Below the pieces are notes generated by a model, which did no database searches, was not told the DNA's origin, and saw only the letters and a list, made by a program, of their open reading frames with translations. Positions 9,095 to 17,582 of a stretch of DNA of 64,000 nucleotides are shown here, piece by piece. Each line of letters starts with the position of its first letter. The stretch's first letter is position 1. The stretch is from Rhodoferax sp. (lineage in GTDB: Bacteria > Pseudomonadota > Gammaproteobacteria > Burkholderiales > Burkholderiaceae_C): assembly GCF_030697375.1 (NCBI RefSeq), contig NZ_JAUYQD010000033.1, forward strand, positions 92,849-156,848. The letters run 5' to 3'. A program made the position numbers and the translations under genes.

Positions 9095-9596
9095 CGCTGA
9101 CCACCACCCCGGCCGGGACCAGGTCTGGGGCGTAGGCGTGCCCAAAGAAATTGCGCATGCGGCCGTTGGAGCGGATGACCAGGTCACTGCGTTCAATGTT
9201 GACGGGGGAGCGGTGTCTGCCCAAAACCCGCGCCTGCTCGGTTTCTTGGTGGAAAGTCTTGAAATAGTCACCCAACAGACGGCTCAGATCGGGCAAGACC
9301 GGGCCACGCCATTGGACCGCAAAAACCACCCCGGCGGGCGTTGCAAACTCCCACACCGTGGTCCCGGTGTCGAGCTGGACTTCATGGCGCGTGTACAGGC
9401 TGGACTGCTGCGTGGGTGTGGCGGCCAGTTGCCGGGCAGCGGGCGAAGAGGGCTGGGCTGCCGACGCGGCGGCTGGGCTGGGTTTTTGTCCTAGCGCAGC
9501 CCACGCGGTTCCCGCGTTGACCGCCAGCATCCCACTGAGGAGGACAACGCGAGCAAGACAGGTGAAATAAAAAGGCAATTTTTGGAATGTAGGCAT
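9081..9596 (-). CDS. DUF2844 domain exported protein
   Basis: A 171-residue protein with a signal peptide ending around AGTAWAALGQ, followed by a low-complexity Ala/Ser/Pro linker and a conserved block YTRHEVQLDTGTTVWEFATP...VFAVQWRGPVLPDL typical of DUF2844. The start at 9596 gives a clean signal peptide; the longer frame to 9788 adds an unlikely Arg/Pro-rich extension. DUF2844 and DUF3443 genes usually lie together, as here, with a 14-base overlap. The function is unknown; both products are exported. Confidence 0.75.
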   Translation of the reverse strand: MPTFQKLPFYFTCLARVVLLSGMLAVNAGTAWAALGQKPSPAAASAAQPSSPAARQLAATPTQQSSLYTRHEVQLDTGTTVWEFATPAGVVFAVQWRGPVLPDLSRLLGDYFKTFHQETEQARVLGRHRSPVNIERSDLVIRSNGRMRNFFGHAYAPDLVPAGVVVSDVLQ

Positions 9597-9735
9597 CACG
9601 CGCGTAAACCTTGGCGGGCGTTGATTATGGCCAAATCTGCAAGATGGGGGGCCGAGTTTTGCGTCCACACTGCCCTGGAGAAACCGGCGCCCGCTCGGAC
9701 CTGATATTTCGCAAGGCCGAGCGGGATGCCTGTCG

Positions 9736-12700
9736 CTAACTGCGCCGCAAATCCCGGGTGAACGGAAACTCCCGGCTGCCTGCCACATGGATGGTGGCGG
9801 GCGGGATATGCATCACGCCTGGCGTGTGCCCCATGGCACTGAAGCGCGACAGGCGGCGGCTTTCGGCCTCGTAGGAGTTCACCGGGAAGGTGTCGTAACT
9901 CAGGCCACCCGGATGGGTGACGTGGTACTGGCAACCGCCCACGGAACGCTTCATCCAGGTGTCCACGATGTCGAAGGTCAAGGGGGCGTGGATGCCGATG
10001 CTGGGGTGTAGGCTGGAGGGTGGGTTCCACGCCTTGTAGCGCACGCCGGCCACGTACTCGCCGGTGGTGCCGGTGCACTGCATGGGCAGGGCCTGGCCAT
10101 TGCAGGTGATCACGTAGCGGCTTTCGTTCATGCCCGTCACACGCACCTCGATGCGCTCCAGTGACGAATCCACATAACGCGCCGTGCCGCCCGGCGCGCC
10201 TTCTTCGCCCATCACATGCCAGGGCTCCAGCGCATTGCGCAGGGTGAGCTCCATGCCCGAGGACTTGACCGCGCCCACCATGGGGAAGCGGAACTCGTAG
10301 TGCGGCGCAAACCAGCTGGAATCAAACGCATAACCGGCGCTGCGCATGTCCTGCATCACGTCATCAAAGTCTTGCTGGATGAAGGTCGGCAGCATGAAGC
10401 GGTCGTGCAACTCGGTGCCCCAGCGGGTGGCGGGGGCTTTGTAGGGGGCCTTCCAGAAGCGGGCCACCAGCGCGCGCAGCAGGAGTTGCTGCACGCTGCT
10501 CATGTGCGGGTGCGGTGGCATCTCGAAGGCGCGCAGCTCCAGCAGGCCTAAGCGGCCGGTGGCCGAGTCGGGCGAGTACATCTTGTCGATGGAAAACTCG
10601 CTGCGGTGGGTGTTGCCGGTGGCGTCGATCAGGATGTTGCGCAGGGAGCGATCCACCAGCCACGGCGGCATGGACTGGCCATGCAGCTCGCGGTTGGCGT
10701 AGATCTGCTCAATGGCAATTTCCAGTTCGTACAACTGGTCGTTGCGCGCTTCGTCCACACGTGGCGCCTGACTGGTGGGGCCGACGAACATGCCGCTGAA
10801 CAAATAGCTCAGGGCGGGGTGGTTGTGCCAGTACAGCAGCAGGCTGGCCAGGAGTTCGGGTTTGCGCAAAAACGGGCTGTCGGCCGGCGTGGCGCCGCCC
10901 ATCACAAAGTGGTTGCCGCCCCCGGTGCCGGTGTGGCGGCCGTCGGTCATGAACTTCTCGGCCGACAGGCGCGACTCGAAGGCCGCGTTGTACAAGAACT
11001 CGGTGTTGTAAACCAGCTCTTTCCAGTTGGCCACGGGGTGGATGTTGACCTCGATCACGCCGGGGTCGGGGGTGACTTGCAAGAGCTTGAGGCGCGGATC
11101 GCGCGGGGGCGGGTAGCCCTCCAGCACCAGCTGCATCTGCAGTTCTTCGGCGGTGGCTTCAATGGCAGCCAGCAGGTCCAGGTAGTCCTCCAGCTTTTCC
11201 AGCGGGGGCATGAAGATGTAGAGCACGCCCGATTTTTCACCGATGGCTTCGGCCTTGGGGCCGCTAGCCCGGCGCGGGTCGCGCACCTCCACACACAGGG
11301 CGGTGCGGGTGACCCAGTGGGCCGACTCCTGCGGGCTGGGCACGCGGGCAAAGTCGTTGGGTTCGGTTTGTGCAGCGCTCTGGGCGTGGGCCGCCGTCTG
11401 GCGGGCCGCAGAAAAGGCCACACTTTGCAAAGTGGGGGTGGTTTGCACGGGCGCCGCTGCACTGGCGGCCACATCGCTGAGGTAGGGCGTTGGGGACGGC
11501 ACATAGCGTGCGGCCAAGGTGCCATGCGCTGGCAAACCCTCCACAGGCGCCGATGGGTCTTTTTCTATCAGGTACGGGTAATCGGCCTCGCTCACCCAGG
11601 GCAGGGAGTCCAGCGGCAGGCGCAAGCCCATGGGCGAGTCGCCGGGCATGAGGTACATGCGCTCGTCGCGCAAGAACCACGCGCCGGTGCTCCACACCGG
11701 CCCTGCCGGGCCGGACTCCAGCTTCTGGCCCGGCAAGCGCGGTCCGTCGAAGGGCTTGACCGGCAGCACATAACCCACCACGGCGTCGAGTTTTTGCGTG
11801 AACACGCGGCGCAGGCGGGCGCGTTCCATTTCGTCGTCCAGTTTGGAGTTGAAGGGGTCCACGTTGACCGGCAAGCGGCGCTCGCGCCACAGGTAGTACC
11901 AGGTGTCCTCGTAGGCGGTTTGCATGAACCGGTCGGTCACGCCCAGCTTGCCCGCCAGGGTTTGTGTGAAACGCTTGGCGTCCTCGCTGGTGTAGTGCGT
12001 GGGCGCACGTTCGTCGGTGAACAGCGCCGGGTTGGCCCACACGGGCTCTTGGTCGGCGCGCCAGTAGATGTTGAGCGCCCAGCGCGGGAGCTGTTCGCCG
12101 GGGTACCACTTGCCCTGGCCAAAGTGCAGGAAACCGCCTTGGCCGTATTCCTCGCGCAGCTTGTGCACCAGGGCGGTGGCAAAGCCGCGTTTGGTGGGGC
12201 CCAGGGCGTCGGTGTTCCACTCCCCCGCGTCGCGGTCGTCCACCGCCACAAAGGTGGGTTCGCCGCCCATGGTCAGGCGCACGTCGCCCGCCTCCAACTC
12301 GGCGTCCACGGCGTCGCCCAGCGCCATCACATCGGCCCATTGCTCGGGCGTGTAGGGCTTGGTCACGCGGGGCGACTCAAAAATGCGGGTCACCGCCATG
12401 TGGTGCTCAAACGCCACCTCGCATTTGTCCATGCCGCCTTCGATGGGCGCCGCGCCCGAGGGCTGCGGCGTGCAGGCCAGCGGAATATGGCCCTCGCCGG
12501 CCAGCAGGCCCGAGGTGGCGTCCAGCCCCACCCAGCCGGCGCCGGGCAAATACACCTCGCACCAGGCGTGCAGGTCGGTGAAGTCGACCTCGGTGCCGCT
12601 GGGGCCGTCCAACGATTTGACATCGGACTTGAGCTGGATCAGGTAGCCGGAGACAAACCGGGCGGCCAGCCCTACGTTGCGCAGCAGTTGCACCAGCAGC

Positions 12701-13254
12701 CAGGCGGAATCGCGGCAGGAGCCCGAGCCCAGCTTGAGCGTCTCGTCGGGCGTTTGCACGCCGGGCTCCATGCGGATGGTGTAGCTGATGGCGTGGTGCA
12801 CCATCTGGTTGACGTCCACCAGAAAATCGATGCTGCGGCGCTTTTTGCGGTCAATGCGGGCCAGGCAGGCCTTGAGGCGCTTGGTCAGCGGGTCGGCGGC
12901 CAGGTAGGGCGCCAGCTCCTGTTTGAGCAGGTTGTCGTATTTGAACGGAAACTTCTCGGCGCTGGGCTCCAGGAAGAAGTCGAAGGGGTTGTACACCGCC
13001 ATCTCCACCACCAGATCGACGGTGACTTTGAACTCGCGGGTTTTTTCTGGAAACACCAGGCGCGCCTGGTAGTTGGCAAAGGGGTCTTGCTGCCAGTTGA
13101 CGAAGTGGGTGGCGGGCTCGATCTTCAGCGAATACGACACCACCTTGCTGCGGCAGTGGGGTGCGGGGCGCAGGCGTATGACCTGCGGGCCCAGATTGAC
13201 CGGGCGGTCGTATTTATAGTGAGTTACGTGGCTTAACGCAGCGTGGATCGACAT
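9736..13254 (-). CDS. Transglutaminase-DUF2126 large protein
   Basis: A 1172-residue protein. Residues 1-260 are a transglutaminase-like domain with Cys180 in LGSGSCRDSAW, His229 in TDLHAWCEVY and Asp245 in WVGLDATSG. The remainder is the DUF2126 region, including TMGGEPTFVAVDD, a glutamine-synthetase/amidoligase-like C-terminal half (GGNHFVMGGATPADSPFLRKP) and a Gly-rich end. DUF2126 proteins cluster with circularly permuted ATP-grasp and alpha-E genes and are proposed peptide-modifying enzymes. I chose the ATG at 13254 (MSIHAALSHVTHYKYDRP) because it is the family start; the extended frame to 13494 runs into the divergent comEC gene. Confidence 0.85.
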   Translation of the reverse strand: MSIHAALSHVTHYKYDRPVNLGPQVIRLRPAPHCRSKVVSYSLKIEPATHFVNWQQDPFANYQARLVFPEKTREFKVTVDLVVEMAVYNPFDFFLEPSAEKFPFKYDNLLKQELAPYLAADPLTKRLKACLARIDRKKRRSIDFLVDVNQMVHHAISYTIRMEPGVQTPDETLKLGSGSCRDSAWLLVQLLRNVGLAARFVSGYLIQLKSDVKSLDGPSGTEVDFTDLHAWCEVYLPGAGWVGLDATSGLLAGEGHIPLACTPQPSGAAPIEGGMDKCEVAFEHHMAVTRIFESPRVTKPYTPEQWADVMALGDAVDAELEAGDVRLTMGGEPTFVAVDDRDAGEWNTDALGPTKRGFATALVHKLREEYGQGGFLHFGQGKWYPGEQLPRWALNIYWRADQEPVWANPALFTDERAPTHYTSEDAKRFTQTLAGKLGVTDRFMQTAYEDTWYYLWRERRLPVNVDPFNSKLDDEMERARLRRVFTQKLDAVVGYVLPVKPFDGPRLPGQKLESGPAGPVWSTGAWFLRDERMYLMPGDSPMGLRLPLDSLPWVSEADYPYLIEKDPSAPVEGLPAHGTLAARYVPSPTPYLSDVAASAAAPVQTTPTLQSVAFSAARQTAAHAQSAAQTEPNDFARVPSPQESAHWVTRTALCVEVRDPRRASGPKAEAIGEKSGVLYIFMPPLEKLEDYLDLLAAIEATAEELQMQLVLEGYPPPRDPRLKLLQVTPDPGVIEVNIHPVANWKELVYNTEFLYNAAFESRLSAEKFMTDGRHTGTGGGNHFVMGGATPADSPFLRKPELLASLLLYWHNHPALSYLFSGMFVGPTSQAPRVDEARNDQLYELEIAIEQIYANRELHGQSMPPWLVDRSLRNILIDATGNTHRSEFSIDKMYSPDSATGRLGLLELRAFEMPPHPHMSSVQQLLLRALVARFWKAPYKAPATRWGTELHDRFMLPTFIQQDFDDVMQDMRSAGYAFDSSWFAPHYEFRFPMVGAVKSSGMELTLRNALEPWHVMGEEGAPGGTARYVDSSLERIEVRVTGMNESRYVITCNGQALPMQCTGTTGEYVAGVRYKAWNPPSSLHPSIGIHAPLTFDIVDTWMKRSVGGCQYHVTHPGGLSYDTFPVNSYEAESRRLSRFSAMGHTPGVMHIPPATIHVAGSREFPFTRDLRRS

Positions 13255-13401
13255 GGGCTGATCTCGGTTGTTCTTCAAGGGAAACGCCAAAGCGGCTTTG
13301 CGCCACCGTGGCCACATACTAGCAACTGTGCTGCTCAGTGCCCCCCAAGCAAGTCCCGCGCCACAGGCTGGTATTGCCTGCGGGCCGGGTAGCATGGGGC
13401 C

Positions 13402-15819
13402 ATGCACATGGTGTTTACGCTCCCCATTGGTCTGGCCCGAACCGGCTTTGTAGCCTTGCTCGGCACGGTGCTGGGGGCCGCTTTGCAGCTGCAACAGGAA
13501 GCGTTGTGGCAGGGCTGGGTTTATGCATCATTTGTGCCTCTAGCCCTTATAGGGTATGCGCAAGCAGCTACTAAAAATATAGCAAAAGTGGGGCAAATCG
13601 CAGGGGTGGTGCTGTGCACGGCCCTGCTGGGTTTGGGCGCCACAGGCCTGCGCGCTGCCTGGTTTGCGGGCAATGCACTCAACCCGGCGCTGGAGGGGCG
13701 CGACCTGCGGGTCACGGGTGTTGTCACCGATATGCCGCAGCGCAGCGACGCAGGTTTGCGGTTTCGCCTGGACGTGGAGTCCGCCACGCTGGACGGCCAA
13801 GCCACCACCGTGCCGCCCCGCATCAATGTGGGTTGGTACGGCGGTGTTTACCCCAGCGGGAGCGAGTTGGCCGGCCTGCAACGCCAGCCTGGCAAGGTGC
13901 AAGCCGGTGAGCGTTGGCAAATGACCTTGCGCCTGAAGGCACCCCACGGCAGCAGCAATCCCCATGGGTTTGACTACGAACTGTGGATGTGGGAGCAGGG
14001 CGTGCAGGCCAGCGCCTATGTGCGCGCCGGCCCGCACGACCCAACGCCCCAGCGCCTGGCGCAAACCTGGCGGCACCCGGTGGCGCTGGCCCGCCAGACA
14101 GTGCGTGAACGCATCAGCGCCCAGGTCGCAGACCGGCAGACGGCGGGCATGATCGCCGCGCTGGTGGTGGGCGACCAAAACGCGATTGAACGCGTGGATT
14201 GGGACGTGTTCCGTGCCACCGGCGTGGCCCACCTGGTCAGCATCTCAGGGTTGCACATAACGATGTTCGCGTGGGGGGCGGCGCTGCTGGTGGGCTGGCT
14301 GTGGAGCCGCTCCATGCGCCTGTGTCTGGCGGTGCCGGCGCCCAGTGCGGCGCTGGCGGGCGGCGTGCTGCTGGCCACGGCCTATGCCCTGTTTTCCGGC
14401 TGGGGCGTGCCGGCGCAACGCACCTGCGTGATGCTGGCCACTGTGGCGCTCTTACGCCTGGCAGGCGCCCGCTGGCCCTGGCCGCAGGTGTGGATGCTGG
14501 CCTGTGCGGTGGTGGTGGCCATCGACCCGTGGGCCTTGTTGCAGCCTGGGTTCTGGTTGAGTTTTGTCGCAGTAGGTGTACTGTTTGCTACTGATTTAGG
14601 AGCTGCTAACGCAGATTCCACGGGGGCTAGAGGCCATATTGCCTCTATGTTCCGGCAGCAATGGGTGATCACGGTGGCTTTAACGCCGTTGACGCTGCTG
14701 CTGTTTGGGCAGGTGTCGGTTGTGGGCTTGGTGGCCAACGCGCTGGCCATTCCCTGGGTGACGCTGGTGGTGACGCCGCTGGCCATGCTGGGTGTGGTGG
14801 TCCCTGGGGTGTGGGACGGGGCGGCCGGGGCGATTGGGCTGCTGCTGGTGTGGTTGCAGTGGCTGGCTTCATTTTCTTGGGCCTCGGTTTCGGTGGCCAT
14901 GCCACCGCTGTGGGCTGGCATGGCTGGCGCTGTGGGTGGGCTGGTGCTGGTGTTCCCCTGGTCCTGGCGCTTGCGCATGCTGGGTGTGCCTTTGCTGTTG
15001 CCGGTTTTGCTGTGGCAGGCGCCACTGCCGGCGCTGGGCCAATTTGAGTTGCTGGCGGCCGACATCGGCCAAGGCAATGCCGTGCTGGTGCGCACCGCCC
15101 ACCACGCTTTGCTGTTTGATACCGGGCCGCGCTACAGCCTGGAGAGTGATGCCGGGCACCGGGTGCTGGTGCCCCTGCTGCAGGCCCTGCACACCCGGCT
15201 GGACCGGGTTGTTTTGAGCCACCGCGATATGGACCACGTGGGCGGCGCGCCCGCGGTGCTGGCCATGCAGCCGCAGGCCGAATTGTTGAGCTCCATCGAG
15301 GCGGAGAACGTGCTCCAAGCCCTGCGCCCGGCGCAGCGCTGTGTGGCCGGGCAGCACTGGGATTGGGACGGCGTGGCTTTTGACGTGCTGCACCCGACGG
15401 AGCAAGACTACGCTGGCCACCCCAAGCCGAACGCCCTGAGTTGCACCTTGCGCATTTCCAACGGCACCCAGACGGCCTTGCTGGCGGGCGATATCGAAAA
15501 GGAGCAAGAAGCGCGCTTGGTGGCACAAGGCGCGCCTATCCGGGCAGACCTGCTGCTGGTGCCGCACCATGGCAGCAAAACCTCCAGCAGTGCGGTGTTT
15601 CTGGACGCGGTACAGCCGCAGATTGCGCTGGTGCAGTCGGGTTACCGCAACCGCTTTGGCCATCCGGTACCGTCTGTTTTGGTGCGGTATACCGAGCGTG
15701 GCATTCGCGTGGTCGATTCGCCCCATTGTGGTGCTGCGACCTGGCAGTCCAGCCAGCCCAAGGCCGTGCAATGCCAACGGGTGGACGCGCTGCGCTATTG
15801 GAATCACCGCGTGCCTTAG
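13402..15819 (+). CDS. comEC: DNA internalization-related competence protein ComEC/Rec2
   Basis: An 805-residue polytopic membrane protein with the standard order: N-terminal DUF4131-like region (about 30-190), competence channel domain with many hydrophobic helices (about 230-530), and a C-terminal metallo-beta-lactamase domain with LLAADIGQGNAVLVRT, HRDMDHVGG (HxDxDH) and VPHHGSKTSSS. ComEC carries single-stranded DNA through the inner membrane during transformation. Two copies of the dispersed repeat (13535-13586 and 14585-14635) lie in frame inside the gene and contribute residues such as LALIGYAQAATKNIA, apparently tolerated. Divergent from the DUF2126 gene. Confidence 0.9.
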   Translation: MHMVFTLPIGLARTGFVALLGTVLGAALQLQQEALWQGWVYASFVPLALIGYAQAATKNIAKVGQIAGVVLCTALLGLGATGLRAAWFAGNALNPALEGRDLRVTGVVTDMPQRSDAGLRFRLDVESATLDGQATTVPPRINVGWYGGVYPSGSELAGLQRQPGKVQAGERWQMTLRLKAPHGSSNPHGFDYELWMWEQGVQASAYVRAGPHDPTPQRLAQTWRHPVALARQTVRERISAQVADRQTAGMIAALVVGDQNAIERVDWDVFRATGVAHLVSISGLHITMFAWGAALLVGWLWSRSMRLCLAVPAPSAALAGGVLLATAYALFSGWGVPAQRTCVMLATVALLRLAGARWPWPQVWMLACAVVVAIDPWALLQPGFWLSFVAVGVLFATDLGAANADSTGARGHIASMFRQQWVITVALTPLTLLLFGQVSVVGLVANALAIPWVTLVVTPLAMLGVVVPGVWDGAAGAIGLLLVWLQWLASFSWASVSVAMPPLWAGMAGAVGGLVLVFPWSWRLRMLGVPLLLPVLLWQAPLPALGQFELLAADIGQGNAVLVRTAHHALLFDTGPRYSLESDAGHRVLVPLLQALHTRLDRVVLSHRDMDHVGGAPAVLAMQPQAELLSSIEAENVLQALRPAQRCVAGQHWDWDGVAFDVLHPTEQDYAGHPKPNALSCTLRISNGTQTALLAGDIEKEQEARLVAQGAPIRADLLLVPHHGSKTSSSAVFLDAVQPQIALVQSGYRNRFGHPVPSVLVRYTERGIRVVDSPHCGAATWQSSQPKAVQCQRVDALRYWNHRVP
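13535..13586 (+). repeat. Dispersed palindromic repeat, copy B (inside comEC)
   Basis: Contains TGCCTCTAGCCCTTATAGGG, TATGCGCAAGCAGCTAC and the ATAGC hairpin arm. It is in frame within the N-terminal membrane region of ComEC and encodes part of the protein. Confidence 0.7.
14585..14635 (-). repeat. Dispersed palindromic repeat, copy C (inside comEC, inverted)
   Basis: Same repeat in the opposite orientation: TTTGCTA, AGCTGCTAACGCAGATTCCA, then CGGGGGCTAGAGGCC. It is read in frame in the ComEC channel domain as ATDLGAANADSTGARGHI. Confidence 0.7.
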
Positions 15820-15837
15820 CCCCAAAAAATCTCTTTC

Positions 15838-15879
15838 ATGTGTTGGAAATACCCGACACCACGGTGTTTTTGGCGGTGA
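15838..15879 (+). CDS. Possible TnaC-like leader peptide (13 aa, speculative)
   Basis: A 13-codon ORF, MCWKYPTPRCFWR, lies 38 bases before the tryptophanase start, in the gap after comEC. Two of 13 residues are Trp and two are Pro. In enterobacteria tnaA expression is controlled by a short Trp-containing leader peptide (TnaC) that stalls ribosomes when tryptophan binds. Here there is no strong Shine-Dalgarno and the TnaC W...P spacing is not reproduced, so this is suggested by position and composition only. Confidence 0.25.
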   Translation: MCWKYPTPRCFWR

Positions 15880-15917
15880 TAACTTCCACCACTTCACGCA
15901 ACTACCACCGAGACACC

Positions 15918-17288
15918 ATGCCCAAAACCCTGATTGAACCCTTCCGCATCAAGAGCATCGAACCCATCCGCATGACCTCGCGCGAAGAGCGTGTGCAACT
16001 GCTGGAGACTGCCAAACTCAACGTTTTCAAACTACGTGCCGAAGACGTGCTGATCGACTGGCTGACCGACTCCGGCACCGGCGCCATGTCCTCCAAGCAG
16101 TGGGGCGCCATCATGGAAGGCGACGAGAGCTACGCCGGCGCGCGCAGCTTTTACCGCCTGGAAGCCGTCATACAAGACATCACCGGCATGCAGTTCTTTG
16201 TGCCCACGCACCAAGGCCGTGCCGCGGAAAAAGTGCTGTTCACCGCCGTCTGCAAAAAAGGCGATGTGGTGCCCAACAACTGCCACTTCGACACCACCCG
16301 CGCCAACCTGGAATACCTGGGGATTGAAGCGCTGGACCTGGTCATTGCCGAAGGCCTGCAGCCCGCGCTGATCTACCCGTTCAAGGGCAATATCGATTTG
16401 GCACGGGTTGAGGCCTTGCTGAAAGAGCAGGGCGAGCGCATCCCCTTTGGCATGCTTACCGTGACCAATAACACCGGGGGCGGACAGCCCGTGTCCATGG
16501 CCAATATCCGCGCCTACGCGGCCCTGCTCAAGAGGTATGGCAAACCCTTCATCCTGGACGTGTGCCGCTTCTCGGAAAACGCCATGTTCATCAAGATGCG
16601 CGAGCCCGGCTTTGAGAACACCTCCATCAAAGACATCGTCAAGGAAATGTTCTCCTACTGCGACGGCTGCACCATGAGCGCCAAGAAGGACGGCATGGTC
16701 AACATCGGCGGCTTCATCGTGCTGCGCAGCGAAGAGTGGATGGACGCGGTGCGCAACGTGCTCATCATGACCGAAGGCTTCCCCACCTACGGCGGCCTGG
16801 CCGGGCGCGACCTGGAAGCGCTGGCCGTGGGGCTGGTGGAGGGCATGGACGAAGATTACCTGCGCTACCGCCTGCGCACCGCCGAATACCTGGGCGAGCG
16901 GCTGGAAGCCTCCGGCGTCGGCTTCGTCAAACCCACCGGCGGCCATGCGGTGTACATCGACGCCCGCACCGTGCTGCCGAACATGCCCGTGGAACACTAC
17001 CCGGCCTGGGCCTTGTGCAACGCCTTGTACCTGGAAGGCGGCATTCGCGGAGTGGAAATCGGCTCGGTCATGTTTGGCAAACGCCTGGCGAACGGAGTCG
17101 AGACCTACCACAGCATGGAGCTGGTCCGCCTGGCTTTCCCCCGGCGCATGTACACCCAGTCGCACTTTGACTATGCGGCGGAGGTGATCGACGAAGTGAA
17201 GCAAAAAGCCGCCAGCATCCGGGGGGTGAAGATCACCAAGCAGCCGCAGTATTTGCGGCACTTTACTTGTGAGTGTGCTTGGGTTTAG
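15918..17288 (+). CDS. tnaA: Tryptophanase (beta-eliminating lyase)
   Basis: A 456-residue PLP-dependent lyase that would split tryptophan into indole, pyruvate and ammonia. It starts MPKTLIEPFRIKSIEPIRM as family members do. The PLP lysine is Lys257 in TMSAKKDGMV. Tryptophanase and tyrosine phenol-lyase are close relatives: the specificity site here reads HFDTTR (Asp125, as in tryptophanase; the lyase for tyrosine has Thr), and GVEIGS replaces the Arg-containing stretch of tyrosine phenol-lyase, so I prefer tryptophanase. The start at 15918 is favoured over a longer frame that overlaps comEC. A hairpin follows the gene. Confidence 0.85.
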   Translation: MPKTLIEPFRIKSIEPIRMTSREERVQLLETAKLNVFKLRAEDVLIDWLTDSGTGAMSSKQWGAIMEGDESYAGARSFYRLEAVIQDITGMQFFVPTHQGRAAEKVLFTAVCKKGDVVPNNCHFDTTRANLEYLGIEALDLVIAEGLQPALIYPFKGNIDLARVEALLKEQGERIPFGMLTVTNNTGGGQPVSMANIRAYAALLKRYGKPFILDVCRFSENAMFIKMREPGFENTSIKDIVKEMFSYCDGCTMSAKKDGMVNIGGFIVLRSEEWMDAVRNVLIMTEGFPTYGGLAGRDLEALAVGLVEGMDEDYLRYRLRTAEYLGERLEASGVGFVKPTGGHAVYIDARTVLPNMPVEHYPAWALCNALYLEGGIRGVEIGSVMFGKRLANGVETYHSMELVRLAFPRRMYTQSHFDYAAEVIDEVKQKAASIRGVKITKQPQYLRHFTCECAWV

Positions 17289-17582
17289 CCTGAGTGAACG
17301 AGCGCCGGAGTCTGGAAGTAGACCAGACACCGGCGTGGTGGCTACTGATTTCAAACCACTTTTTCATCCCGCATTGCTGAGCGATTGCTGGTACTTCTAC
17401 CAGTGGTTGAAAGGCTGGATGGGGCCAGTTGCTGACAATGGGTTGCGTCCGCTTTGTGGATGGCAATCCGTAAACATTGCACTGCTGGATACGCATATGG
17501 CTGCTACTTAAAGTCACTCAACCATAGGGGGGGAATCTGAAATCAAAGCCCTCTGCGCTGAGCAGGCTTCCTCGGCTCGTAG
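17289..17582. other. Intergenic stretch between tnaA and the AbiJ-like gene
   Basis: Apart from the hairpin at 17303-17335 I see no convincing gene. An 80-codon plus-strand frame (17269-17511) overlaps the tnaA stop and has no recognisable features, so I do not call it. Confidence 0.4.
17303..17335 (+). terminator. Hairpin downstream of tnaA
   Basis: CGCCGG-A-GTCTGG, loop AAGTAGA, CCAGAC-A-CCGGCG: twelve pairs with one A/A mismatch, starting 14 bases after the tnaA stop. A transcription terminator is likely from position, although no clear T-tract follows. Confidence 0.5.

Noticed and set aside
10606..13236. 876-codon open frame antisense to the DUF2126 gene
   Set aside because: Same kind of shadow; low-complexity Gly/Val/His composition and no recognisable motifs.
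15918..17288. Tyrosine phenol-lyase as alternative to tryptophanase
   Set aside because: Length (456) fits it, but the specificity site Asp125 and the GVEIGS stretch follow tryptophanase.
15441..17288. 615-codon frame covering the comEC 3' end and tnaA as one gene
   Set aside because: The first 159 codons overlap comEC in another frame and have no tryptophanase homology; the family start at 15918 is clear.
17269..17511. 80-codon plus-strand frame after tnaA
   Set aside because: Overlaps the tnaA stop and the terminator-like hairpin; no features.
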